Both the position numbers and the translations under genes were made by a program. From Thalassolituus sp. UBA674 (lineage in GTDB: Bacteria > Pseudomonadota > Gammaproteobacteria > Pseudomonadales > Oceanobacteraceae), in assembly GCA_002298335.1 (NCBI GenBank), contig DBNK01000004.1, forward strand, positions 151,724-215,723: DNA of 64,000 bases, given 5' to 3'. Under the pieces are notes generated by a model. It saw only the letters and a list, made by a program, of their open reading frames with translations, searched no databases and had not been told where the DNA came from. Each line of letters starts with the position of its first letter. The stretch's first letter is position 1. Positions 55,375 to 63,469 of this stretch are shown piece by piece.

Positions 55375-56259
55375 TCAGGGCGCTGCTGTCACAGGCTGCA
55401 GGATAGGCAGGAAAACCTGTTCCCATACCGGTCGGAAACGCTCGCGGTGCCAGCCAATATGGCCGATCCGGGTCATACCCACGTCGCCGGGCTGAATCAC
55501 TGTCTGCGTCTGGGGTGCATTGCTGAAGAAGCCGTGCAGGTCACGGACATTAGCCGGAGACATCATTTCATCATCACTGAAGTACACTGAAGTAATCGGC
55601 ACCCGCACGGCGGCAAAACGCTGACGCAGCCAGTCGCCCTCGGCACCGACGCAGTATTCACGGCGCATGCACCAGCGCCGCCATTGCCAGATAACCCCCC
55701 TGGGAAGATCACACATCATCTTCAGGCGCTTACCCGGAAAGTACCCGGCCAGGGGGACCGTGACCGGTACGATCACTCCCCAGAGCAACCAGGATACCCG
55801 TCGCGTTGGCGGAGAGTTCAGCCACCAGGTTCCTGTACCTGAGCCTACGGTGATGGCCCGGCTGATGTTGCCGGTATCCGGCATCATACCCAGCAGATGG
55901 CCGCCGATGCTGTGACCAATCCAGATGATTTCATCACCGCCAAAACGTTCTCCGGCATAACGCAGCACCGCCGGACCATCGTGTTCCGCCCAGGTCAGCA
56001 TGTCGCTCTGTGAATCCCGTACGTGGCCGGTCACCGACAGACCGATGCCGTCGTAGTCGAACGTCACCGCATGGTAGCCCTGCGCGTTAAGCCAGCGGGC
56101 AAAGTCATCATAGAGATACTGTGCCACGCCGGTCGCCGGGGCCAGAATGCACACGCCCTTCGTTGCTTGCTGCGGCGACAGAAACACCCGTGCAGCAACC
56201 GTGTGACCGGGCTCGGTGGGCAGATGGATTAATTCAGGTTGGGGGCTATGTTCGGGCAT
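55375..56259 (-). CDS. Alpha/beta hydrolase
   Basis: 294 aa. Nucleophile elbow GHSIGGH (Ser in IIWIGHSIGGHLLG), oxyanion region ILAPATGVAQYLYDDFARWL, strand-turn FDYDGIGLS, and a likely catalytic His in GHIGWHRERF. Resembles uncharacterised serine-aminopeptidase-like esterases; substrate unknown. It lies 10 bp downstream of the marR gene, so the two are likely co-transcribed. Confidence 0.85.
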   Translation of the reverse strand: MPEHSPQPELIHLPTEPGHTVAARVFLSPQQATKGVCILAPATGVAQYLYDDFARWLNAQGYHAVTFDYDGIGLSVTGHVRDSQSDMLTWAEHDGPAVLRYAGERFGGDEIIWIGHSIGGHLLGMMPDTGNISRAITVGSGTGTWWLNSPPTRRVSWLLWGVIVPVTVPLAGYFPGKRLKMMCDLPRGVIWQWRRWCMRREYCVGAEGDWLRQRFAAVRVPITSVYFSDDEMMSPANVRDLHGFFSNAPQTQTVIQPGDVGMTRIGHIGWHRERFRPVWEQVFLPILQPVTAAP

Positions 56260-56269
56260 AAATCACCTG

Positions 56270-56683
56270 TCAGAAGGTTTTCAGGATGAAGTGGAAAAAA
56301 CGCAGAACGGTGTCGATTTCGGCGTCGCTGAATTCATCGGTAAAGATGGTGTTGAGCTGGCTGATCAGGGGCTTCATCTGAGCGACTTTGGCCTTTCCTG
56401 CCTCTGTGGCATTCAGGATGACGGCGCGTGCATCTGTGACCGATGCCGTGCGTTCGAGCAGATCATTGGCGGCCATGCGTTCAACCAGCCCGGTCACGGC
56501 AGACTTGTTCAGCATCAGGCTGGCGGCCAGATCTTTCTGCAGACAACCCGGCTGAGCGACCACGTACATCAGAGCGGCCATCTGGGTCATGCTGGCCCCG
56601 GTGGTCTCTTCACACACAGTGTCGGCATGACGGTACAGCTTGCGCTGCGCCATATTCATCAGAAAGAACAAACGGCGGTCCAT
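56270..56683 (-). CDS. MarR family transcriptional regulator
   Basis: 137 aa from ATG 56683, with AGGGG five bases upstream. Winged-helix core QPGCLQKDLAASLMLNKSAVTGLVERMAANDLLERTASVTDARAVILNATEAG shows the MarR recognition helix and DxR wing. It is divergent from an MFS transporter across a palindromic site, the normal layout for a repressor of an efflux gene, and precedes the alpha/beta hydrolase. Confidence 0.92.
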   Translation of the reverse strand: MDRRLFFLMNMAQRKLYRHADTVCEETTGASMTQMAALMYVVAQPGCLQKDLAASLMLNKSAVTGLVERMAANDLLERTASVTDARAVILNATEAGKAKVAQMKPLISQLNTIFTDEFSDAEIDTVLRFFHFILKTF

Positions 56684-56703
56684 GGGCACCCCTGCACATC
56701 ATT

Positions 56704-56743
56704 TAGTTCACATATAAACCTTTTATGGTTCGCATGTAAACTA
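56704..56743. promoter_or_regulatory. Probable MarR operator
   Basis: Two arms AGTTCACATATAAACC and GGTTCGCATGTAAACT in inverted orientation around TTTTAT, 12 of 16 positions symmetric and extendable by one further base pair. It lies 20-60 bp from the marR start and about 80 bp from the MFS start, suiting dual control. Confidence 0.7.
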
Positions 56744-56821
56744 TTTTGCAGTGACATACATCATGTTCTGTGGGCCGTCCGGGTGGTAGCATCGGGTCTT
56801 TCACTGGCAGACATTCCCTGT

Positions 56822-58117
56822 ATGAAAGACACACCCCGGGCCGAGCAGGTTTACGAACTGCTGGTCAGTGACGATGACGCCCGCGCCTGCAAAGACATCG
56901 ATGAAAATGCCTGTCAGGTCGTCCCCGGCAATTTTCTTCTGCTGCTGATCGGTCAGTGGCTGACCAAACTCTCAGATACCTTTTCCAGTGCCAAGCTGGT
57001 GCTGCCCTGGCTGTTATCCAGCGCCGGGGTCCCGGCGTTTTTCAGTGGTCTGCTGGTGCCCATCCGCGAATCCGGTTCGCTGTTGCCGCAGCTGGCCATT
57101 GCCAGTGTTATGCGTTCTTACCCGGTACGTAAGTGGTTTCTGGTGCTCGGTGGCGTTCTGCAGGGCGTCGGTCTGCTGGCGCTTGCCGCGGCCGCCGCGA
57201 CACTCACCGGCAGTAGTGCAGGCTGGGCCATTGTTGCCGCCCTGGTGGTGATCAGTCTGGCCCGGGGCTTCAGTTCTGTGGCCTCCAAAGATGTGACCGG
57301 TAAAACCATTCCCAAAACCCGCCGTGGCAGCCTCAATGGCATCAGCGCCAGTGCCGCGGGCGTCGCCACACTGGGGCTGGGCGTCGCCCTGCTGTTTAAC
57401 CTGAGTCAGGCCGACGACTGGCTGATTCCGCTGCTGATTGCCGCAGCGGCAGCCACATTTCTGTCTTCACTGGTGTTTGCCCGGGTGCAGGAATACGAAG
57501 GGGCCACCAGCGGCGGAGCTAACGGCTTTAAGGCCGCGCTCGATTCCGCTGGCATCCTGATTACGGATGCGGATTTCCGCCGCTTTATCACGGTACGCGC
57601 ACTGATGATGAGCTCCGGTCTCTGCGCGCCCTTTTTTATTCTGCTGGCTCAACAGGCGCAGGACAGCCGGGGCATTCTGAGTCTGGGCATGTTTATAGTG
57701 GTGAGTGGTCTGGCCAGCCTGTGCAGTGGCTTTATCTGGGGGCGTCTGTCGGACCTCAGCAGCCGCACGGTTATGCAGATTACAGCCGCAGCCACCGCCG
57801 CGATCTGTGCGGTGGCGGCCGTAGTCAGCGAGCATCCATCCCTGTCTGTCTACCTTCTGCTCGGGCTGTACTTCCTGTTATCCGTGATTCACGAAGGCGT
57901 GCGCGTGGGCCGTAAAACCTATGTGCTGGATATGGCTGGCGGACAGAAACGGACGGATTATGTCTCGGTCGGTAATACTCTGATCGGTGTTCTGCTGCTG
58001 ATTACCGGAGTACTGAGTGCAGGCGTTGCCCATCTGTCGCTGACCTGGGTGCTGACAGGATTTGCTCTTATGAGCGGCGCGGGTTTTCTGCTGAGTTTCC
58101 GCCTCCGGCCGGTGTGA
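56822..58117 (+). CDS. MFS transporter
   Basis: 431 aa from ATG 56822 (MKDTPRAEQVYELLVSDDDARAC); the frame is open further upstream but there reads antisense to marR and the hydrolase gene. About 10-12 hydrophobic helices, with an unusual ~45-residue acidic cytosolic N-terminus that contains two cysteines before the first helix. Substrate unknown. Likely repressed by the divergent MarR protein. Confidence 0.85.
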   Translation: MKDTPRAEQVYELLVSDDDARACKDIDENACQVVPGNFLLLLIGQWLTKLSDTFSSAKLVLPWLLSSAGVPAFFSGLLVPIRESGSLLPQLAIASVMRSYPVRKWFLVLGGVLQGVGLLALAAAAATLTGSSAGWAIVAALVVISLARGFSSVASKDVTGKTIPKTRRGSLNGISASAAGVATLGLGVALLFNLSQADDWLIPLLIAAAAATFLSSLVFARVQEYEGATSGGANGFKAALDSAGILITDADFRRFITVRALMMSSGLCAPFFILLAQQAQDSRGILSLGMFIVVSGLASLCSGFIWGRLSDLSSRTVMQITAAATAAICAVAAVVSEHPSLSVYLLLGLYFLLSVIHEGVRVGRKTYVLDMAGGQKRTDYVSVGNTLIGVLLLITGVLSAGVAHLSLTWVLTGFALMSGAGFLLSFRLRPV

Positions 58118-58144
58118 CGACCAGGAAGCGGTGAGCGCAGGAAA

Positions 58145-58825
58145 TCAGCTTTTACCAGCCCGTGGCGAGGCCACGCCCATACCCGCAGTGATGTAATCGA
58201 TAAAACCAAAGGCAAGTTCAGATTCGGAGAGGCAGTAGTGCTCTTTGCCCTCCTCAACCGGCGGTAAGCGCCACAGCAGTTCCTGATCCACCAGACCATT
58301 CACCGTGTTATTGATGGCCAGAAACATATGCAGACGAATAGCTTTAAGCGGCTTTTCCGGCATGACTTTCTGCAGCTCGGCCTCCAGCATCCAGATGGCC
58401 TTACCAAAGTGCTTCACCAGCAGATCCTGGCCGGTTTTTCCTTCTTCACGGATCATGCGCGCAATCAGTTTGATGCCCGCTGCATCGGATAACTGCAGGG
58501 TGTAAAAGGCACCGACCAGCACCACCGCCACATCACGCACGGTCACCTTCTGGCCATCCCCATCGGCCAGAGACTGGGCGATCATACGTTCGGCCACAGG
58601 GATAAAACGGGCAGCCAGCGAGGCCATACAGGCATCGAGCAGGCCATCTTTAGAGCCGAAGTAATAGCGGATTGCAGCCTCATTGAGTACACCGGCTTCA
58701 CGCTGAATGGCACGCAGAGAAACCTGTGTTCCGCGATGTCCGTACTGGTCAATAGCCGTACGGATCAGACGCTTCTGTACATCGGCGCCTTCCTCTTTGT
58801 CTTTCGGCTTGTCCGCTTCTGTCAT
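58145..58825 (-). CDS. TetR family transcriptional regulator
   Basis: 226 aa from ATG 58825, preceded by AGGA at six bases. HTH region RLIRTAIDQYGHRGTQVSLRAIQREAGVLNEAAIRYYFGSKDGLL near residues 18-65; the C-terminal ligand domain is helical. Convergent with the MFS gene and separated by 399 bp from the next plus-strand gene. Targets unknown. Confidence 0.9.
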   Translation of the reverse strand: MTEADKPKDKEEGADVQKRLIRTAIDQYGHRGTQVSLRAIQREAGVLNEAAIRYYFGSKDGLLDACMASLAARFIPVAERMIAQSLADGDGQKVTVRDVAVVLVGAFYTLQLSDAAGIKLIARMIREEGKTGQDLLVKHFGKAIWMLEAELQKVMPEKPLKAIRLHMFLAINNTVNGLVDQELLWRLPPVEEGKEHYCLSESELAFGFIDYITAGMGVASPRAGKS

Positions 58826-59224
58826 TCGTATTCCTGTCTGCCAATCACTCCCGCCTGATGAATCGCTGCGGGAAAGGGGGACAACCATATAAAACCGCCA
58901 CCTGGGTCACAATATCCGCTGAGCACCAATATGCAGTCATACCCGACTGGCTGCATGACAATCTACGCCAATAGGCCGATCACGTCCCGTAAAGCCACAT
59001 CAATCTGATTGGCGCCGGCTCCGGGCTGCAAAGCCGACATTTACCGGAAATCTGGCGACACAGCGGATTGTAATCGTTTTGTAACATTGTATATTCCGCT
59101 TCGGTCGTCATCACGCCGGATGACACTCTCAATATGTAAACGTCTATCTCCCGCCGTTCAGGTGTCGCACCTCTTTGCGAAGCCGCTTCCGGAACTGGCT
59201 GCGGAGCACAGGAAGGACAGGACC
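58826..59224 (+). promoter_or_regulatory. 399-bp spacer with a candidate promoter for the kinase-like gene
   Basis: TTGTAA (59068-59073), 16-base spacer, TATATT (59090-59095), about 130 bp upstream of the ATG at 59225. The rest has an open frame on the plus strand with no family resemblance; I regard it as untranslated. No repeat or RNA gene was seen. Confidence 0.4.
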
Positions 59225-60040
59225 ATGGATGAATTTCTGAGCAATTTTCTGATTATCGAATTCTGCAAATTCTTCGCCCTGTACGGCTGCGGTTATCTGC
59301 TCGGCCTGTGGGTGATGAAAAAGAATGTGAAGGTAAATTACACCCGCAAAATTCTGCACTTCATTATCTTTTTTCTGCCGATTTTCATGACCACTCAGCT
59401 GACCTTTCAGCACAACATGGCCACCCTGCTGATCAGCGGTTTTATTTTTGTCGGCACAGTGCTGCTGATGTCTGAACCCATCCGCAGTCGCTCCCGTTTT
59501 TTCGCCACCGCGTTTGCCGCTATTGACCGCCCCGAAGACCGCCCCTATACCCTGACCTGGCTATCGACCCAGACGCTGGCAACCTATCTCGTGCTGATTC
59601 CTGTGATTATCGCCCTGAGCTATTACGACCGGGTAAACCTGATTTTCATCACCATTCTGATTGCCGGTGTGGGAGATGGCCTGGCCGAACCCGTGGGTGT
59701 CCGCTTTGGTAAACACAAGTACGCCACCCGCGCCCTGTTCAGCCAGAACCGTTACACCCGCAGTATTGAAGGCAGCCTGTGTGTGTTTGTTGTCGGTGCC
59801 CTGGCCATTATTCTGATGTCGGGCAAGATGAGCAGCCTGGAACTGATGCTGGCGTTGGCCCTGATTCCTATTACCACCACCCTGGCTGAGGCCTGGTCAC
59901 CACACACCTGGGACAGCCCCTTTATCTCTCTGGCGGGCGGAGTTTCCACCTTAGTGGTGGTTGAAGCCTCCGCCTTTATCAACGACCGTCCGAGCCTGAC
60001 GCAACCTCTGATCAGTATGCTCGCCGGTAGCAGCTTTTAA
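59225..60040 (+). CDS. Dolichol/phytol/diacylglycerol kinase-like (CTP-type) membrane protein
   Basis: 271 aa from ATG 59225 after AGGACC; an upstream extension is disregarded. About seven transmembrane helices. Family marks: RKILHFIIFFLP near 48, GVGDGLAEPVGVRFGKHKY and the downstream RSIEGSL, as in SEC59/VTE5/Dgk1 and phosphatidate cytidylyltransferase-like proteins. Likely phosphorylates a lipid alcohol using CTP; the substrate is not inferable. Confidence 0.75.
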   Translation: MDEFLSNFLIIEFCKFFALYGCGYLLGLWVMKKNVKVNYTRKILHFIIFFLPIFMTTQLTFQHNMATLLISGFIFVGTVLLMSEPIRSRSRFFATAFAAIDRPEDRPYTLTWLSTQTLATYLVLIPVIIALSYYDRVNLIFITILIAGVGDGLAEPVGVRFGKHKYATRALFSQNRYTRSIEGSLCVFVVGALAIILMSGKMSSLELMLALALIPITTTLAEAWSPHTWDSPFISLAGGVSTLVVVEASAFINDRPSLTQPLISMLAGSSF

Positions 60041-60061
60041 GATCAGCAACGGCGAGCCAGA

Positions 60062-60478
60062 TTATTTATAAAGATTACGCTCTGCCGGGACATCACTCAG
60101 ATACTCCACGAATTCCACTTCAAAACCATCCGGGTCAACGAAGTAGCAGTTCTGCCGGAAGGGCTCATCCGAACCCGGGTTGGAGATCCGGAAACCCGCC
60201 GCCAGCATCCGTGAGCGCACGGCATACAGGTTGTTCACCACAAAAGCGAAGTGCGACAACCCCGTCTGAGACGTCGTCAGGTCACGGTTTTCGCCTTCGG
60301 CACCATCGTTCAGCGCCAGATAAAAGCGGTCATCACCAAAATGTACCCAGTTGGTCGGCTTGCCGTACCAGGGGCGTGAACCGCCACCCCGGACTTGCCA
60401 GTGTGGAAAAGCCGCCTGATAAAAGGCCATCGACGCATCCAGATCGCGGACAAAAAGATTGACGTGTTCAAAGTACAT
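60062..60478 (-). CDS. VOC family protein (glyoxalase/dioxygenase fold), probable SoxR target
   Basis: 138 aa from ATG 60478, preceded by GGGGGAG. Single VOC domain: MYFEHVNLFVRDLDASMAFYQAAFPHW, the metal-site Glu in FVDPDGFEVEFVEYL, and LSHFAFVV. Expected to bind a metal ion and act on a small electrophile. Its promoter contains the SoxR operator, so it is probably induced by redox-active compounds. Confidence 0.88.
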   Translation of the reverse strand: MYFEHVNLFVRDLDASMAFYQAAFPHWQVRGGGSRPWYGKPTNWVHFGDDRFYLALNDGAEGENRDLTTSQTGLSHFAFVVNNLYAVRSRMLAAGFRISNPGSDEPFRQNCYFVDPDGFEVEFVEYLSDVPAERNLYK

Positions 60479-60516
60479 AGTGGTCTCCCCCGTTGAGTTA
60501 GTAGTCATTGAGGGCT

Positions 60517-60547
60517 ACTCTAAAACCTCAAGTTAAGTTGAGGTAAA
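60517..60547 (-). promoter_or_regulatory. SoxR-controlled promoter with 19-bp spacer
   Basis: Minus strand: -35 TTTACC (60542-60547), 19-base spacer, -10 TAGAGT (60517-60522). The operator CCTCAAGTTAAGTTGAGG (60526-60543 on the plus strand) differs by one base from the E. coli soxS operator. The 19-bp spacing is the hallmark of MerR/SoxR promoters. Confidence 0.9.
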
Positions 60548-60557
60548 GAGATTTTTT

Positions 60558-61031
60558 ATGGGAGACATCACTTTTTCTGTCGGACAGGTGGCAAAGCGTG
60601 CAGGTGTGAAGGTATCCACTCTGCACTTTTACGAAAGCAAAGGGCTGATCCACAGTCTGCGCAACAGCGGCAATCAGCGCCGCTACCGTAAGGATGTGAT
60701 GCGCCAGGTGTCGGTAATAAAGGCCGCACAGAAGATGGGGGTGTCACTGGAGGAGATCCGGGTTGCGCTGGATGCCCTGCCGGGCAACCGCACACCAGAC
60801 GCCAAAGACTGGGCAGCACTGGCAGAGCGCTGGAATGCCATGCTCAATCAGCGCATTGATTATCTGACGAGGCTGCGTGACAGCATCACCAGCTGCATTG
60901 GCTGTGGCTGCCTGTCGCTGGAGGTGTGCCCGATTTACAACGAAGACGACCATCTGGCCGCCTGCGGAGACGGACCTGTGATCCTTGATCAGAAGCACAT
61001 GCCCACAGAGGATGAATCAGCGCAGGGATAA
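60558..61031 (+). CDS. soxR: Redox-sensitive transcriptional activator SoxR
   Basis: 157 aa. MerR-type HTH (FSVGQVAKRAGVKVSTLHFYESKGLI), dimerisation helix, and the [2Fe-2S] cysteines C113, C116, C118 and C124 (CIGCGC-x5-C). SoxR activates its targets when the cluster is oxidised by redox-cycling compounds. Divergent from the VOC gene over the operator; no soxS is present here, as in most non-enteric bacteria. Confidence 0.96.
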   Translation: MGDITFSVGQVAKRAGVKVSTLHFYESKGLIHSLRNSGNQRRYRKDVMRQVSVIKAAQKMGVSLEEIRVALDALPGNRTPDAKDWAALAERWNAMLNQRIDYLTRLRDSITSCIGCGCLSLEVCPIYNEDDHLAACGDGPVILDQKHMPTEDESAQG

Positions 61032-61076
61032 CCAGTGCTGAAGACTCAGACGCCGGAAGAAACGGGCGTCAGACGT

Positions 61077-61763
61077 TCAGAAACCGACCACAGTGCGGAT
61101 CTGAGCGTACACCTTGTTCAGCCACACACGGGAGCGCTGGCGTTCCATCAGGGTCAGGTGCTCATCACCTTCACTGATATGGCCAGCTCCCCAGAAGCTC
61201 AGGTTCAGACTGTCGATATGACGCATGGTCGCCGCGTGTAACGCTGGCAGCTCAAGCCGGTAGTTGGCACTCACGCCCTTCTCGGCCAGAGCCTTATCCA
61301 GTGCGGCAAAGTCATCACCACGGCCCAGGTTTTTCACCAGAACCGTTGGCATCTTGCCGGCAAAGCGACCGAGGAACCCGGCAGCCAGACCTGCAGAATC
61401 CACACCGTCATCCACCACATACCAGTACACGCAGTTGACGTTCATGTCTTCACACAGCGACGCGACGTCATTATCGTCCATCCATTTGTTCAGAAAGCGT
61501 TCGCTCTGAGCCGGCAGGTCAACCACCAGATTGATATCCGCGGTCACCGCTTTTTCAACAATCTGATCCGCGCCTTCGTAATCATCAATATTGATGGCCT
61601 GGGTGAATTGCGGATAAAAACGCGCCAGCGTGTTGTGCGACTGGTCGGCATCAAAACCGGCATAGAGAAGGTTCTGATCGAGCATGTACTGTGACAGGGC
61701 GCGTGACATTACCGACTTACCAACGCCGCCTTTTTCACCACCGATAAAATGAATTGTGCTCAT
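61077..61763 (-). CDS. ParA/MinD-like ATPase, orphan
   Basis: 228 aa. Deviant Walker A GGEKGGVGKSVMSRAL (about 8-23), Walker A' region DADQSHN and a Walker B-like strand INLVVDLPAQ. It resembles ParA/SIMIBI ATPases used for segregation, cell polarity or conjugation, but there is no parB, centromere-like repeat or partner gene nearby. Function undetermined. Confidence 0.78.
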   Translation of the reverse strand: MSTIHFIGGEKGGVGKSVMSRALSQYMLDQNLLYAGFDADQSHNTLARFYPQFTQAINIDDYEGADQIVEKAVTADINLVVDLPAQSERFLNKWMDDNDVASLCEDMNVNCVYWYVVDDGVDSAGLAAGFLGRFAGKMPTVLVKNLGRGDDFAALDKALAEKGVSANYRLELPALHAATMRHIDSLNLSFWGAGHISEGDEHLTLMERQRSRVWLNKVYAQIRTVVGF

Positions 61764-61903
61764 ACAGATGCCCTTCCCTTTGTTTCACTAACAGATGTTT
61801 ATGCACTACTGGCAGTCTCCGCCAGAACCTGGCGCGCACATTAACACACATCAGCCACGGATTCTGATCGGGAGGCCACAAGCTGAAAATTTTTTACAGA
61901 AGG

Positions 61904-62986
61904 TTATTCATTCGGGGCAGGAACGTCCTGCTTGCTGGCATTTTCTGCCTCTGCAGCCTCATCAGCCCGTTCCCGGTCTTCTGCATCGGGCTCTTCACCT
62001 TCCTGCGCCCTGCCTTTCAGCGGCGTAAAATTCAACCGTGTATAAAGCGAGAAATGGTCTGAGCCGATGTGCGGCAGGCGTTGTATATCACTCAGGGTGA
62101 AATGCGCACTGTGGAAAATGTGGTCCAGCGGCCAGCGCAGGAAGGGAAAATCAGCATGGAAGGTATTGAAAAATCCACGGCCAACACGTGGGTCCAGCAG
62201 ACCGCTGATGTGACGGAATAAGCGGGTTGTCGGCGACCAGGCCACGTCGTTCAGATCACCGGTAATAATCAACGGCTGATCCGATTCCGCCACGCTGCGT
62301 GCAACAATGGCCAGCTCAGCATCACGCGGAGCCGAGTGTTCACTTTCGGTCGGGCTGGGTGGCTCAGGATGCAGAAAATGCATACGGATTTTTTCACCTG
62401 ATCTCAGCGCCATGCAGCAGTGCATGGAGGGGATATCATCCTTCACCAGATACTCAATCGTGCCTTCCGTAAAGGGTAAACGCGAATACAGATGCATGCC
62501 GTACAGATTATCCAACGGGCACTTGAGAGTGTGCGGCATTTCATCTTCAAGAACATCCAGACGATCCTGCCACCATTGGTCTGACTCCAGCGTGACCAGC
62601 ACATCTGGTCTGAATTTACGGACCAGCGCAATGAGTTTTTCCGAATCGTGATTCGGCGTCAGAACGTTCGCGGTGATAATGCTGATCTGCCGGTCCGGAT
62701 CTTCAACTGTGGTTTTCTTAACTTCTTTTTTCCACAGTGGCGTATAGGGCAACACCCATTTTAACTGCCAGCCAAGTGCCACAGCGACGGCTGATATCCC
62801 GGCCCAACTGCCAGGATGGCCGAGGTCCAGTAAGGTACATTGCAGAATCAGCAGCATCAGGGCTGCCACAGCAATCTGCAGACGTGGAAAATCCAGACCC
62901 CGGACCACCCAGTGAGTAAAACGGGTTTCAGGCAGCAGGCTCAGCAATACAATCAGCAGTGCCGCCAGCGACAATATCAGTAACAT
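61904..62986 (-). CDS. Endonuclease/exonuclease/phosphatase-family membrane protein
   Basis: 360 aa. Three hydrophobic helices (1-90), then an EEP domain: ITANVLTPN, VLVTLESDQWW, MHFLHPEPP, ITGDLNDVAWSP and the metal/catalytic block GSDHFSLYTRL. A hydrophilic, Asp/Glu-rich tail of about 40 residues follows. The catalytic domain should lie in the periplasm; substrate (nucleic acid, phospholipid or inositol phosphate) unknown. Confidence 0.86.
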   Translation of the reverse strand: MLLILSLAALLIVLLSLLPETRFTHWVVRGLDFPRLQIAVAALMLLILQCTLLDLGHPGSWAGISAVAVALGWQLKWVLPYTPLWKKEVKKTTVEDPDRQISIITANVLTPNHDSEKLIALVRKFRPDVLVTLESDQWWQDRLDVLEDEMPHTLKCPLDNLYGMHLYSRLPFTEGTIEYLVKDDIPSMHCCMALRSGEKIRMHFLHPEPPSPTESEHSAPRDAELAIVARSVAESDQPLIITGDLNDVAWSPTTRLFRHISGLLDPRVGRGFFNTFHADFPFLRWPLDHIFHSAHFTLSDIQRLPHIGSDHFSLYTRLNFTPLKGRAQEGEEPDAEDRERADEAAEAENASKQDVPAPNE

Positions 62987-63042
62987 AAACAGTCAACAGC
63001 GGCCGTCACCCGACCACACATTCCAGCAAAAGGTAACCCGTA

Positions 63043-63438
63043 TTATTCGGGCAGATGGCAGACGGCTTCAACATTATTACCATCCGGATCAAACACAAAA
63101 GCACCGTAATAATGCTCATGGTACATGGGGCGCAACCCCGGCTTACCGTTATCTGTACCGCCGCTCGACATGGCTTGCGCATAAAACTGATCAACTTCTG
63201 CCCGTGAAGCCGCCGCAAACGCCGTATGCCTTGGCGTAGATGCCTCACGGACTTCGATAATCCAGAAGATCGGACGCCCCGCCGGACCAAAAGCACACAT
63301 ACGCTGCTCAGGGAAATCCGGATTCCATTCTGCAGTAAACTCCATCTGCACCGAATACCCCAAAGGCCGGAAAGCGGCGTCATAAAAAGCCTTGGTCGCC
63401 GGAAAATCGGTGGCGTACGTACTCATGTGATCAATCAT
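63043..63438 (-). CDS. VOC family protein
   Basis: 131 aa from ATG 63438, with AAGGGG at eight bases; a longer frame is not supported. The sequence IDHMSTYATDFPATKAFYDAAFRPLGYSVQME and the terminal YYGAFVFDPDGNNVEAVCHLPE mark a single-domain VOC (glyoxalase-like) protein with a C-terminal metal Glu. Substrate unknown. Lies 31 bp after the GST gene. Confidence 0.87.
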   Translation of the reverse strand: MIDHMSTYATDFPATKAFYDAAFRPLGYSVQMEFTAEWNPDFPEQRMCAFGPAGRPIFWIIEVREASTPRHTAFAAASRAEVDQFYAQAMSSGGTDNGKPGLRPMYHEHYYGAFVFDPDGNNVEAVCHLPE

Positions 63439-63469
63439 GTTGTTACCCCTTACCCCATTCGTACAAAAA

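Noticed and set aside
56216..56821. N-terminal extension of the MFS transporter frame
   Set aside because: It would overlap the hydrolase and marR genes on the opposite strand and has no transporter similarity; ATG 56822 starts the recognisable protein.
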